A stretch of 64,000 nucleotides of DNA, from positions 376,501-440,500 of the forward strand of contig NZ_CP072360.1 of NCBI RefSeq assembly GCF_018128065.1, in the 5' to 3' direction. The position numbers and the translations under genes were made by a program. Below the pieces are notes generated by a model that was not told the DNA's origin, ran no database searches, and saw nothing but the letters and a program-made list of their open reading frames with translations. This DNA is from Prevotella melaninogenica. GTDB taxonomy: Bacteria > Bacteroidota > Bacteroidia > Bacteroidales > Bacteroidaceae. Each line of letters starts with the position of its first letter. The stretch's first letter is position 1. Positions 28,677 to 38,896 of this stretch are shown here, piece by piece.

Positions 28677-29948
28677 ATGAAAGCGAACATTGAACGCACA
28701 GAAAAAAAGAGAATCGTCATCGTTGGTGGTGGACTGGGAGGCATAGAATTGGCTTTCAAGTTAGTAGGTGGTGATTATCAAGTTGTATTGGTTGATAAAA
28801 ACAACTATCACCAGTTCCCTCCACTAATTTATCAGGTTGCATCAGGTGGTCTTGAACCGAGTAGTATCTCCTTTCCTTTCCGTCGACTATTCCAGGGACG
28901 GAAGGATTTCTTCTTCCGTATGGCAGAGGTAAAGTCGGTGGATTCGGTTAAAAAGACCATCAACACGACGGTAGGCGAGATTGAATACGACTATCTTGTA
29001 TTGGCTTTTGGTGCAAAGACAAACTTCTTCGGCAACAAGGACATTGAGGCTACCACACTCCCGATGAAATCGGTCAGTGAGGCAATGCGACTCCGTAACA
29101 CCATTCTGCGTAATTTAGAACTTGCGCTGACAGAGGAAGACCCAGTACGCAAACAAGCCTTGATGAATATTGTCGTTGTAGGAGGTGGTGCATCAGGCGT
29201 GGAGATTTCTGGTGCTGTGGCTGAGATGAAGAAGAATATCATAGCCCGTGATTACCCTGACCTTGACTCTTCACAAATGCATATCTATCTTGTGAATGCA
29301 GGCGACCGCCTTCTTGCGAGTATGGACCCTATTTCGTCAAAGCGTGCAGAACGCGACCTAAAAGAGTTACACGTACATATCCGCCAACCACAGTTTGCAA
29401 CAGAATATAAAGATGGTATACTGAAGACAAGTGCTGGCTTGGAGATTCCTTCACAGACGGTTATATGGGTGAGTGGTATTTGTGCAAACGCTATCGAAGG
29501 TCTTCCTGCGGAGAGCATCGGACATGGAGGTAGACTGCTGACCGACCGCTTCTGTCGGGTGAAAGGCGTTAAAGATATCTATGCTATTGGCGATTTGAGT
29601 CTTGTTGAAGGCGATGAAGAATACCCACTCGGTCATCCACAGTTGGCACAAGTAGCAATGCAGCAGGCAAAGACCGTTGCAAAGAACTTCAAAGCCATTT
29701 CTAAAGGTAAGGAATCAAAGCCTTTTAGATATAAGAATCTCGGTGTAATGGCAACAATTGGGCGCAACCATGCTGTTGCAGAAATCTCTGGAAAGAAGTT
29801 CGGTGGCTTCCCAGCTTGGGCACTGTGGCTCGTTGTTCACCTTCGTTCTATCCTCGGCGTGAAGAACAAGACGTTTATTCTGCTCAACTGGGTATGGAAC
29901 TATATTAATTATAAGCAGAGTCTGCGTTTGATACTGAAAGCAAAATAA
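28677..29948 (+). CDS. ndh: NADH dehydrogenase type II (single-subunit, FAD)
   Basis: 423 residues. Two dinucleotide folds: FAD-binding IVIVGGGLGGIELA near residue 14 and NAD(P)H-binding NIVVVGGGASGVEISGA near 163. The AIGDLSLVEG motif near 300 contacts FAD, and the C-terminal amphipathic and hydrophobic region (ALWLVVHLRSILGVKNK) is the membrane anchor seen in NDH-2. It passes electrons from NADH to menaquinone without pumping protons. A terminator at 29987 closes the unit. The YQVASGGLEPSSISFPFR segment is typical of Bacteroidetes NDH-2. Confidence 0.93.
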   Translation: MKANIERTEKKRIVIVGGGLGGIELAFKLVGGDYQVVLVDKNNYHQFPPLIYQVASGGLEPSSISFPFRRLFQGRKDFFFRMAEVKSVDSVKKTINTTVGEIEYDYLVLAFGAKTNFFGNKDIEATTLPMKSVSEAMRLRNTILRNLELALTEEDPVRKQALMNIVVVGGGASGVEISGAVAEMKKNIIARDYPDLDSSQMHIYLVNAGDRLLASMDPISSKRAERDLKELHVHIRQPQFATEYKDGILKTSAGLEIPSQTVIWVSGICANAIEGLPAESIGHGGRLLTDRFCRVKGVKDIYAIGDLSLVEGDEEYPLGHPQLAQVAMQQAKTVAKNFKAISKGKESKPFRYKNLGVMATIGRNHAVAEISGKKFGGFPAWALWLVVHLRSILGVKNKTFILLNWVWNYINYKQSLRLILKAK

Positions 29949-29986
29949 ATTAGCTGTCCCCCCACAAGCGAACAGTCTCTACGCTC

Positions 29987-30024
29987 CTCCTCTATTGGTT
30001 TGTGTATATTCGCCAATAGAGGAG
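29987..30024 (+). terminator. Terminator hairpin after ndh
   Basis: Twelve-base perfect arms CTCCTCTATTGG and CCAATAGAGGAG, 38 bases after the stop. Confidence 0.75.
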
Positions 30025-30279
30025 TTGCATTTAATAGACTAAAATAGACTATTATTATTTTATTTACAGTCTAATTACACTTCAATCAATCACTTTCCGT
30101 CATTTACTTCACCATCAACTTTACACTTACATATCAAAAGCATTAAGACCTAAAATACGCTGATAATAATTTGAAAAATCATTACACTTTCTCAAGAAAA
30201 AGTCCTATAAAAACAGTCCCCAGTAAGCATAAATAGCAAATTTGCAACTAACACGTTATCAATAAGTTACAAGAGACTC

Positions 30280-30418
30280 TTGCAAAAGGTGCTTAATTAG
30301 ACTTCAAAAGGGCGTTAGTAAGGGTCTTAAAGGGCATCTTTTGCAAGCCAATTGGGCATCTTTTCAAAGTCAAAAGAGCGTATATAGGTTTTATGTGGTA
30401 CGAAAATATTTTACATAT
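30280..30418. repeat. Dispersed 140-bp hairpin-type repeat (family C), copy 1
   Basis: The core runs from GGTGCTTAATT (30288) to CTTTTGCAAG. Its ends TTGCAAAAGGTGC and GCATCTTTTGCAA are inverted repeats, and the TTAATTAGAC and GGTCTTAA segments inside also pair. Copy 2 is at 41678-41815 with only three differences in the first 65 bases. The gap 29949-30731 holds no gene. Confidence 0.8.
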
Positions 30419-30614
30419 TCTAATCGAAAAAGGAGCAAATTACTTTTAGAAAATACAAAACCTTATTATGAATAGATAGGAAGTTGTCAGTCTTTTCAGT
30501 TCACTTGTCTTTTTGTTTATCCTCCGATACGTCTATCATTAATTAAAAAGAACATTTTATATCTGTTATAAGCCTATAAAAGTAGGTACAACGCTTCATA
30601 GCAAGGACAAAAAG

Positions 30615-30689
30615 ACCGCAGAGAATCGTAAGCTACTATTCAGCGGATATAACCCTCTGACATTATGAGCCGTTACGCTTCTCTGCGGT
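30615..30689 (-). terminator. Terminator hairpin after GH97 gene
   Basis: ACCGCAGAGAA pairs with TTCTCTGCGGT, then CGTAA with TTACG, enclosing a 40-base loop. It lies 43 bases beyond the GH97 stop and probably acts in both directions. Confidence 0.65.
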
Positions 30690-30731
30690 ATTATATCTTA
30701 TTTTTAGCTAATACCAATAAAAAAAACTAAT

Positions 30732-32936
<2,205 letters not shown>

Positions 32937-32941
32937 TCATG

Positions 32942-32949
32942 CAAAGATA
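32942..32949 (-). promoter_or_regulatory. Putative -7 box of the GH97 gene
   Basis: Minus strand TATCTTTG, about 70 bases before the ATG. It lies between the gene and the G-rich tandem repeat at 33060. Confidence 0.55.
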
Positions 32950-33028
32950 ACAAAAAGCGTAAAAGACTATCCAATAGTAGCAAAAAAATAGATTACGACT
33001 TTCTATCAGTAAATAAAGACTTGAGTGA

Positions 33029-33157
33029 TGGGTGTTGGGTGATAATGATTACTTGTGTTGGGTGTTGGGTGTTGGGCGTTGGGTGTTGGGTGTTGGGTGT
33101 TGAATATTGGGTGTTGAATATTGGGTGTTGAATATTGGGTGTTGAATATTGGGTGAT
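33029..33157. repeat. GGGTGTT heptamer tandem repeat, partly expanded to a 14-mer
   Basis: Six contiguous heptamers GGGTGTT (one GGGCGTT) from 33060 to 33101, then four copies of the 14-mer GAATATTGGGTGTT ending GGGTGAT near 33157; isolated copies begin at 33029. Six GGG runs spaced by four bases could form a G-quadruplex on the plus strand. It sits 80-210 bases upstream of the GH97 promoter. The rest of 32871-33634 is AT-rich without a gene. Confidence 0.9.
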
Positions 33158-33566
33158 AATGTTTACCTATGTACGCTCTCTTTCTGTGTGTGGGGGGTAT
33201 TATATCGGAGACTTACTTTATCGCTCCAGATATCAGGAGGACCAGAAAAGAAATTATACCAATTAGCTGATTCGTTTTACTGTGTAATCCATAAATTTAA
33301 TTTTCCTGTCACTCCTATCATTTACAGCTAACACTTAACTTATTGTATTACAGCAAGATGTGCGAAATGTTAAAAATGACAGCAACATAAAACAAAACTT
33401 TATGTTGTTATATGTGATAATATCTTTCTTATTTGGGACTATTATTCCAAAGATTAGAAGGGTTTTTTATAATTTGCTTTTAGTGTACCTATTTCCACAA
33501 CTTTTACTTATTGGGTAGATATCAATGCGTACGAATGCTTATAGAAGATTACTATCATAAACGCAA

Positions 33567-33605
33567 AAAGGACTTGCACAAGGCATATAAACCTTGGCAA
33601 GCCTC
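33567..33605 (-). terminator. Terminator hairpin after NlpE-like gene
   Basis: AGGaCTTGCacAAGG pairs with CCTTgGCAAGcCT, 30 bases beyond the stop at 33635. Confidence 0.6.
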
Positions 33606-33634
33606 TTTATATTCATGTTTTTTACAGATTCTCC

Positions 33635-34102
33635 TTACTTCAACTTCAAGTCGTAGTTCATATCCTTTGTATTAACTGCTGGCTCCTCGAAGTCAGAGTT
33701 AACAAGACGAAGTGTAGAATCGTTTACTACGAGGAAGTTGGTCTTATTATCCTTACCCAACTCGAACTGGTAGTAGGTATTCTTCTTACCCTTAACGTCC
33801 TTCTCTACAACCTGATATTTACCTGTATAGTTGTAAACAGTGTCAGCCTCAGTATCTGACTTCATGTAAGACTCAGAAACGCTGAAACCATTTGTAGAAT
33901 CCTTTGCCAAAGCAACACGATACTTGATACCAGCAACGTCAGCTGCAGGTGTCAAACCCTCGTAAACGGCAGAGTCACCTGCTACAGCTGAATCCTGTAC
34001 TGCTGAATCTGCTCCCTCGTTGTTTGCAGTAGTCTTGCCATTATTACAAGCTACCATAGCTGCACAAGCAGCTACCATAAACATAATTTTTTTCATAATC
34101 AT
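33635..34102 (-). CDS. NlpE-like lipoprotein
   Basis: 155 residues. A lipobox (AAMVACNNG) follows a short hydrophobic signal, and Met3 is an alternative start. After an acidic, Ala/Asp-rich linker (residues 20-45), the YEGLTPAADVAGIKYRVALA segment matches the NlpE N-terminal domain, which in enterobacteria senses copper stress and misfolded lipoproteins. The rest is a small beta-barrel with alternating charged residues (TGKYQVVEKD, YYQFELGKDN). It has its own TAACTTTG box, so it need not be cotranscribed with the DUF4625 genes upstream. Its position at the end of a probable metal locus is suggestive only. Confidence 0.75.
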   Translation of the reverse strand: MIMKKIMFMVAACAAMVACNNGKTTANNEGADSAVQDSAVAGDSAVYEGLTPAADVAGIKYRVALAKDSTNGFSVSESYMKSDTEADTVYNYTGKYQVVEKDVKGKKNTYYQFELGKDNKTNFLVVNDSTLRLVNSDFEEPAVNTKDMNYDLKLK

Positions 34103-34142
34103 TTTAGTTTTATATGTAAACTCTTATTTAACTCTCAAGGTG

Positions 34143-34150
34143 CAAAGTTA
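34143..34150 (-). promoter_or_regulatory. -7 box of the NlpE-like gene
   Basis: Minus strand TAACTTTG followed by GC, 40 bases before the start. Confidence 0.55.
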
Positions 34151-34209
34151 TTGCATTTAATTTAAAAAAGAAGAATGTTTTAACCTTTATTTTCCTTTAT
34201 GGATAAGAT

Positions 34210-34689
34210 TTATTTAATCTTTATAGCCATTGCACGTATCTGTTGATTTCCCGTTTGGTCTGTAACACGTATAACGAAGTGATAATCACCTGGTTCAGCA
34301 GTAGCAGGAATTTTTATCTCTTGACTTGCATCGTATGCTTTACTACCACTTGGGATTGAGAAGTCCTTGTTATAATAGAATGCATTCTTTGTAGCTTCTT
34401 TCTTTTGGTCTAACTCACATGATTGTCCCTGTGTGCCATGTGTGTGGTGGTCAAAGTTGTTATGTATCTCAAGATTATAGTTCCCTAATTCTTGATTGTC
34501 AGTGAATCGATAGCGGAAAGAGATACTTTCACCGCGATTATAGACTTGGCAATCTACTGGGTTGGCTGTGATACCCTCGTCAGTGATAACAGGTTTCGCT
34601 GTATCTTTTACAGTGTCATCGTTACTTGAACAAGCAACTGCTCCAAATAGAACTATGGCGGTTGTTAAACTGAATAAGATTTTTTTCAT
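34210..34689 (-). CDS. DUF4625 domain lipoprotein
   Basis: 159 residues with lipobox FGAVACSSND. One DUF4625-like Ig domain follows (KPVITDEGITANPVDCQVYNRG, then RYRFTDNQELGNYNLEIH). It contains a His cluster, NNFDHHTHGTQG, near residue 80 that could bind metal, and ends with a strand typical of the family (GDYHFVIRVTDQTGNQ). Surface or periplasmic lipoprotein. It is a shorter paralogue of the upstream gene at 34873 and is separated from it by a large hairpin. Metal role is inferred from the histidines and the TonB receptor upstream. Confidence 0.8.
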   Translation of the reverse strand: MKKILFSLTTAIVLFGAVACSSNDDTVKDTAKPVITDEGITANPVDCQVYNRGESISFRYRFTDNQELGNYNLEIHNNFDHHTHGTQGQSCELDQKKEATKNAFYYNKDFSIPSGSKAYDASQEIKIPATAEPGDYHFVIRVTDQTGNQQIRAMAIKIK

Positions 34690-34761
34690 AATCTATGCTA
34701 TATTGCTTATTTTTGTGGTTATCTATTTTTTGTGTCTCATCTTTCGTCACTTGAGAGCTAC

Positions 34762-34843
34762 CTTTCTGTAAAGAGAATCACCAGTCAGTCTCTTACATAG
34801 GCTTATATAAGCTGAACTGATGAGGAAATCCTCTTACAGAAAG
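34762..34843 (-). terminator. Long hairpin between two DUF4625 genes (attenuator or terminator)
   Basis: CTTTCTGTAA at the left pairs with TTACAGAAAG at the right through imperfect arms of about 28 bases, with a central perfect palindrome GCTTATATAAGC (34801-34812). It could lower expression of the distal gene. Confidence 0.6.
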
Positions 34844-34872
34844 GAAGTGATGTTTATCAAAATAAGAACTAC

Positions 34873-35610
34873 TTATTTGATAACGAAGCCTTCAATCTCC
34901 TCAGTCGTTTCGAGACCCTTGCTATCCTTCACAGTGAAGTGGATATCATAGTTACCAGCCTTGCACTCTGCTGGGATAGTAATCTCCTTTGTGAAAGTAA
35001 TGTTACCATTCTTACCCTTGTAGTCTTTTACCTCTACTTCATATTCCTTATCTCCATGGAACTCTATCTCTATCTCGTTAACAGGAGATGTTGTTACGAT
35101 GTTGGCGGTGAAAGTAACCTTACCGTTGGCTGTTCCTGACATAGAATTTACCTTCAAGTTAGTTATCTTTGGTGCATTAGGGTTTACGACAACTTTCTTC
35201 AAAGTGACCTTGCTATTGACAGACTTTACGCTTCCCTCGGCATTGGTAACTGTAATGGTGCAAGTGTAATTACCCTCTGCAAGTGTTGAAGGGAGGTCGA
35301 GATGCTCGTGGAAAGTGGTGTTGAGCACGCCAACATACTTACTACTGTTATAAGCCTTTTCAACCTTATTGTTTGCATCTTTGATAAGTGAGACGGTAAT
35401 AGCTTTAATCTTAGAGCTTGACTTAATCTTACACTCCAAGTGGATGTCGTGACCAATCTTGCCAAGTTTACTGTTGTCGTGACCAATCTCTACATTCTCA
35501 AAAACGATGTTACCATTAGTTGGAGATTCATTGTCATCACTGCATGAGGTGAGTGACATTGTGAACATGCTCAGAAGTGCCATAGCACCCAATAAAAGTT
35601 TCTTTTTCAT
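34873..35610 (-). CDS. Two-domain DUF4625 lipoprotein
   Basis: 245 residues, lipobox MSLTSCSDDN. Two tandem DUF4625-like Ig domains, residues 30-135 and 140-245, each ending with the same type of strand (EGNYTCTITVTNAEG and AGNYDIHFTVKDSKG). Histidines in NVEIGHDN, KIGHDIHLE, TTFHEHLD and IEFHGDKE lie on the predicted loop edges. Lys-rich. It follows the TonB receptor by 196 bases, a gap that contains an imperfect hairpin near 35688-35738 (GGATGGCATGG with CCATGCTCATCC). Likely a partner lipoprotein of that receptor, binding substrate at the cell surface. Confidence 0.8.
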   Translation of the reverse strand: MKKKLLLGAMALLSMFTMSLTSCSDDNESPTNGNIVFENVEIGHDNSKLGKIGHDIHLECKIKSSSKIKAITVSLIKDANNKVEKAYNSSKYVGVLNTTFHEHLDLPSTLAEGNYTCTITVTNAEGSVKSVNSKVTLKKVVVNPNAPKITNLKVNSMSGTANGKVTFTANIVTTSPVNEIEIEFHGDKEYEVEVKDYKGKNGNITFTKEITIPAECKAGNYDIHFTVKDSKGLETTEEIEGFVIK

Positions 35611-35806
35611 TGTGTAAAATGTTTTAAGTAAGGCTTTCGCCTTGGTTATTTATCTCTATTGTTTATCTCTTTTTTTGTTTTTAGAAAGGATGGCATGGGG
35701 ACAGTGTGTTGTTGATTCCTGCCCACCATGCTCATCCCATCAACGTCTCAGATTAGTGTGTTTGATCAAGCTTTTATATCTGTTTCTTTACTGAAGTCCT
35801 TATTTA

Positions 35807-37963
35807 TCAGAACTCAAAGGTAGCCATTAGCGCAACGTTGCGTCCTGGTTCTGGCACATCAATGAGTCGGTAGTAGCTCGTATGGTCGTAATATCTACGA
35901 TTGAGGAGGTTTTCTGCATTGAGACTCAGACGTAAAATTCTGTCACCAAAGGCAAAATCTTTACCCGCAGTAAGGTTCAACGTGTAGTAACCAGGTGTTG
36001 GGTTCTCTGGCGGAACAATGTTGTTTTGTCTACCTGTGACGTGCAAGTTCATTGCTACAAAGCCTTCGTTGCCAACGTTCTTACTATTGAAGTGATAGCG
36101 AAGGGTAGCATCTGCCGACCAAGGAGTAGAGAATGGAAGTGTATAACCTTTCTTTTCACCTGACAGCTGTTCGGCATAGAGATATTCACCCTTGAACTCT
36201 GTGTCCAATGATGGCAATATTTTCCAATCTGCTTGCAACTCAAACCCATAGCGGATAACTCGACTCTGTGTATAATAGTACCATTGCAGCCCCTCATAAT
36301 AGTTTGGTGTCGGGTTCATATAGATGTAGTTTGGGAAATAGTTAAGGTATGGGTCAAACTGAACCGTAAACCTATCATTACCCCAATGAATACCAGCATC
36401 CACTTGATAAGACTCTTCGGGATTGAGGTTTGGATTTCCCTTCTCGTATCGGAAGATATGATAATTGACACCATCTGTACCCAACTCCTTTGGAATAGGC
36501 ACACGGAAGCTTTTGCCAACGTTTGCCTTCAGAATCCAATTACCCGTAGCATAGTTGATACCAGCCGACCACGTGAGACTATTGAACGAACGATGGAGGT
36601 CTTGTGAACGTTCTTTATAAATCGAATCGGTAGCACTGACGGGTGTCTTAAACCAATCCGTATAATTGTGGATATTAGTTTTTACGTGATCATAACGCAC
36701 ACCAGCATTTATAATCAGATCTTTCTTGATGGTGAAACGATCAAAAGCATAGGCACCGAAAGATGTTGTTTCAAAGTCTGGAATGATAAAACCCCATCCT
36801 GCACGGTGGTTATGCTGATATTCACCATTGAGTCCTGCCGATAGTCTGTGTCGTTCATTCAAATCGAATCGCGTCATAAGATTTGCCGTGTAAGTATCTT
36901 TCTTGAACTCACGCTCCAGTGTATTCGGTGGTGTTGGCATATAACCATGCGCTATGGGTTCAGTAAGTTCCTTACGATGGTTGTTCTGATAGGCAAGATT
37001 TGCTTCTAAAGAAAGCTTTCCCTGTTGGTAAACCGTATGGCTCATTACCTTCAAATGATTCACACTTTGGTAAGGTAAGTCGATGTCACGACGTGATTTA
37101 TCATAGTCAATGCTCGACAGTCTCACCTCTAATCCGTGCGCATTAGCAAAGAAGCCACTCTTTGTGTAGGCATCTGTTAACTTGAGCTCGGTATGAAAGT
37201 TAGTTCCTTTATAACCAAGTGTCACACTTCCATCACGTTCAAAACCTGCCGTATTACGGAGACGCTTATCTTTGAGTGGTATGTCGTAAGAGAAGTATTG
37301 AATACTATTCGTTGGCACTTTATAGTCGGCATAGTCTATGAGTGTCGTATTTAACTTCCAATAGAAGCCTCTGTTGATACCCTGCAAACGAGTAGACAGA
37401 CCGATTGACTCGTTATTTGTACGCCCAAAGAGTGACACTTCTCCTTGAAAATTTTTCGTCGGAATGTAGTTACCGTAGAGATTGATGACACCACCGATAG
37501 CATCAGAACCATAGAGTAAGGCTGCTGGACCTTTGACAACGTCAATGTGGTCGATGGCAAACTGGTCTATTTCCAGTCCGTGATCGTCACCCCACTGCTG
37601 TCCTTCATGCTTAATGCCATCCTCTGTAACAACCATACGATTGAAGCCCAGGCCACGTATTGTAGGCTTTGATTGTCCTGATCCAATGTTCATTGCCTTC
37701 ACACCAGGGATGCCACTAAGGCTCTGCATCAAACTTCCAGAGAAGTTATCCTGCAGAAATTCTTTGCCAATACTGATGGTATTGACCGATGAACTCATCT
37801 GAATGTCTTTCTGTCTATTGCCCAATACGGTCACATCCTGCATAACAATACTACTGTCTACGTCAGCAACCAACGGTGTTGAAGTGCCTTTTGACAAGTG
37901 ATTGTCTGCAAATGCAGCCATGCACACAGGAGAAAGAACAAAAGCTAATAAAGCTTTATTCAT
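35807..37963 (-). CDS. TonB-dependent outer membrane receptor (probable metal or metal-complex uptake)
   Basis: 718 residues from the Met at 37963, which gives a signal peptide (MNKALLAFVLSPVCMAAFA). The frame is open to 38146, but the extra 61 residues are not signal-like. The TonB box region DSSIVMQDVTVLG leads to the plug domain (residues 55-160: SLSGIPGVKAMNIGSGQSKP, IRGLGFNRM, HIDVVKGPAALLYGSDAIGG). A 22-strand-type barrel with terminal Phe follows. WGDDHGLEIDQFAIDHID in the plug resembles ZnuD-like receptors. Its neighbours (Cys/His small protein upstream, two His-containing DUF4625 lipoproteins downstream) point to zinc or copper, but the ligand is inference. Confidence 0.92.
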   Translation of the reverse strand: MNKALLAFVLSPVCMAAFADNHLSKGTSTPLVADVDSSIVMQDVTVLGNRQKDIQMSSSVNTISIGKEFLQDNFSGSLMQSLSGIPGVKAMNIGSGQSKPTIRGLGFNRMVVTEDGIKHEGQQWGDDHGLEIDQFAIDHIDVVKGPAALLYGSDAIGGVINLYGNYIPTKNFQGEVSLFGRTNNESIGLSTRLQGINRGFYWKLNTTLIDYADYKVPTNSIQYFSYDIPLKDKRLRNTAGFERDGSVTLGYKGTNFHTELKLTDAYTKSGFFANAHGLEVRLSSIDYDKSRRDIDLPYQSVNHLKVMSHTVYQQGKLSLEANLAYQNNHRKELTEPIAHGYMPTPPNTLEREFKKDTYTANLMTRFDLNERHRLSAGLNGEYQHNHRAGWGFIIPDFETTSFGAYAFDRFTIKKDLIINAGVRYDHVKTNIHNYTDWFKTPVSATDSIYKERSQDLHRSFNSLTWSAGINYATGNWILKANVGKSFRVPIPKELGTDGVNYHIFRYEKGNPNLNPEESYQVDAGIHWGNDRFTVQFDPYLNYFPNYIYMNPTPNYYEGLQWYYYTQSRVIRYGFELQADWKILPSLDTEFKGEYLYAEQLSGEKKGYTLPFSTPWSADATLRYHFNSKNVGNEGFVAMNLHVTGRQNNIVPPENPTPGYYTLNLTAGKDFAFGDRILRLSLNAENLLNRRYYDHTSYYRLIDVPEPGRNVALMATFEF

Positions 37964-38287
37964 TTCCAAATGTTGTTGAATATTGATAAAATGATGGAAT
38001 ATTAGCCCAATGTCATACTTACGTAAAAGCATGTATAACAAGGCTGAAATGAGCGCATTGACGACATAAAGAGGATTTGCTTGTGAGATTTTATTAACCT
38101 CTAAATACAGCTTTCGGCTATTACTGCCAAAGCCAATAAGACGCAATTATCCTCTAATTGTGTCTGCGTTAGGGACTGTATCCTTATAATATTATTGAGA
38201 TTACGGGATTAAGATTATTTTCAAAAACACCCCAAAACCTCTCAGACGCATAAAGAATACGCCAAAGTATATAGATACAACCTCTCT
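37964..38287. other. Gap between the small Cys/His protein gene and the TonB receptor
   Basis: A hairpin GACGCAATTA/TAATTGTGTC (38140-38164, one mismatch) is the only structure seen. It could be a partial terminator inside the operon. No separate gene. Confidence 0.4.
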
Positions 38288-38626
38288 TTAAAATCTTGTA
38301 GGAGGTGCCCTAAGGCTGATGACTTCCACTTCTGGACGTACATATTTCGTTACGCAAGCAACGAAGAGGAAGCCGAGGAAAATGATAACTACACCATCCA
38401 ACTGGATGTTAGTAGCTTTCATGTAATTGAAAAAGGTAAAATGACAAATCTGACAACCTTCAACATCATGGCTCTGACTGTGTTGACCAGTTGTTTGATG
38501 ACTTGCTGCAAGCTCAGCCTCAACCTGACATACATGCACAGATTTAACCACCATCGGCAACATGAATAGTGCCAACAGCAGCCATGCAATAAGCATCTGT
38601 CTTGTATTTTGGTTTCGCTTTGCCAT
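38288..38626 (-). CDS. Small Cys/His-rich membrane protein (DUF2946-like)
   Basis: 112 residues. An N-terminal hydrophobic segment (LIAWLLLALFMLPMVV) is followed by a periplasmic loop rich in potential metal ligands: VHVCQVE, SHQTTGQHSQSHD, and GCQICHFTFF (CxxCH). A second hydrophobic segment (VVIIFLGFLFVACV) precedes a tail ending RAPPTRF, the form typical of DUF2946 proteins, which are found near copper and other metal genes. It is the first gene of the TonB/DUF4625 locus and has a perfect promoter at 38650-38681. Family assignment is by pattern only. Confidence 0.7.
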   Translation of the reverse strand: MAKRNQNTRQMLIAWLLLALFMLPMVVKSVHVCQVEAELAASHQTTGQHSQSHDVEGCQICHFTFFNYMKATNIQLDGVVIIFLGFLFVACVTKYVRPEVEVISLRAPPTRF

Positions 38627-38649
38627 TTAAAGCCTTTAATATTATTCGG

Positions 38650-38681
38650 CAAAGATATTTATTATTTTGTTACAAAGCAAA
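38650..38681 (-). promoter_or_regulatory. Promoter of the probable metal-uptake locus
   Basis: Minus strand: TTTG (38678-38681), 20-base spacer, TATCTTTG (38650-38657), 24 bases before the ATG. No Fur or Zur box is obvious to the eye. Confidence 0.7.
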
Positions 38682-38841
38682 TAATAAGTTTTTCTTTTTA
38701 TCATTATTAACAATAGAATAAACTAATAAATAATTAAAATTACCGCTATAAGGCTTTGTTGAAAATGCTAATTATCTTTTTATAAAGGTCTTTAATCCAC
38801 CATTATTTTATACAATACTTATCCTTTTCAGAAATAGAAAA

Positions 38842-38874
38842 CCCCCATCAAACCATGTCATGGTTCGATGGGGG
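38842..38874 (-). terminator. Terminator hairpin after pnp
   Basis: CCCCCATC-AAACCATG pairs with CATGGTT-GATGGGGG, followed on the minus strand by TTTTCTATTTC, 23 bases beyond the stop. Confidence 0.85.
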
Positions 38875-38896
38875 CGTATTGCGTTATCTAAAAAGA

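Noticed and set aside
37964..38146. Longer N-terminus for the TonB receptor
   Set aside because: The 61 extra residues are not a signal sequence; a proper signal peptide starts at 37963.
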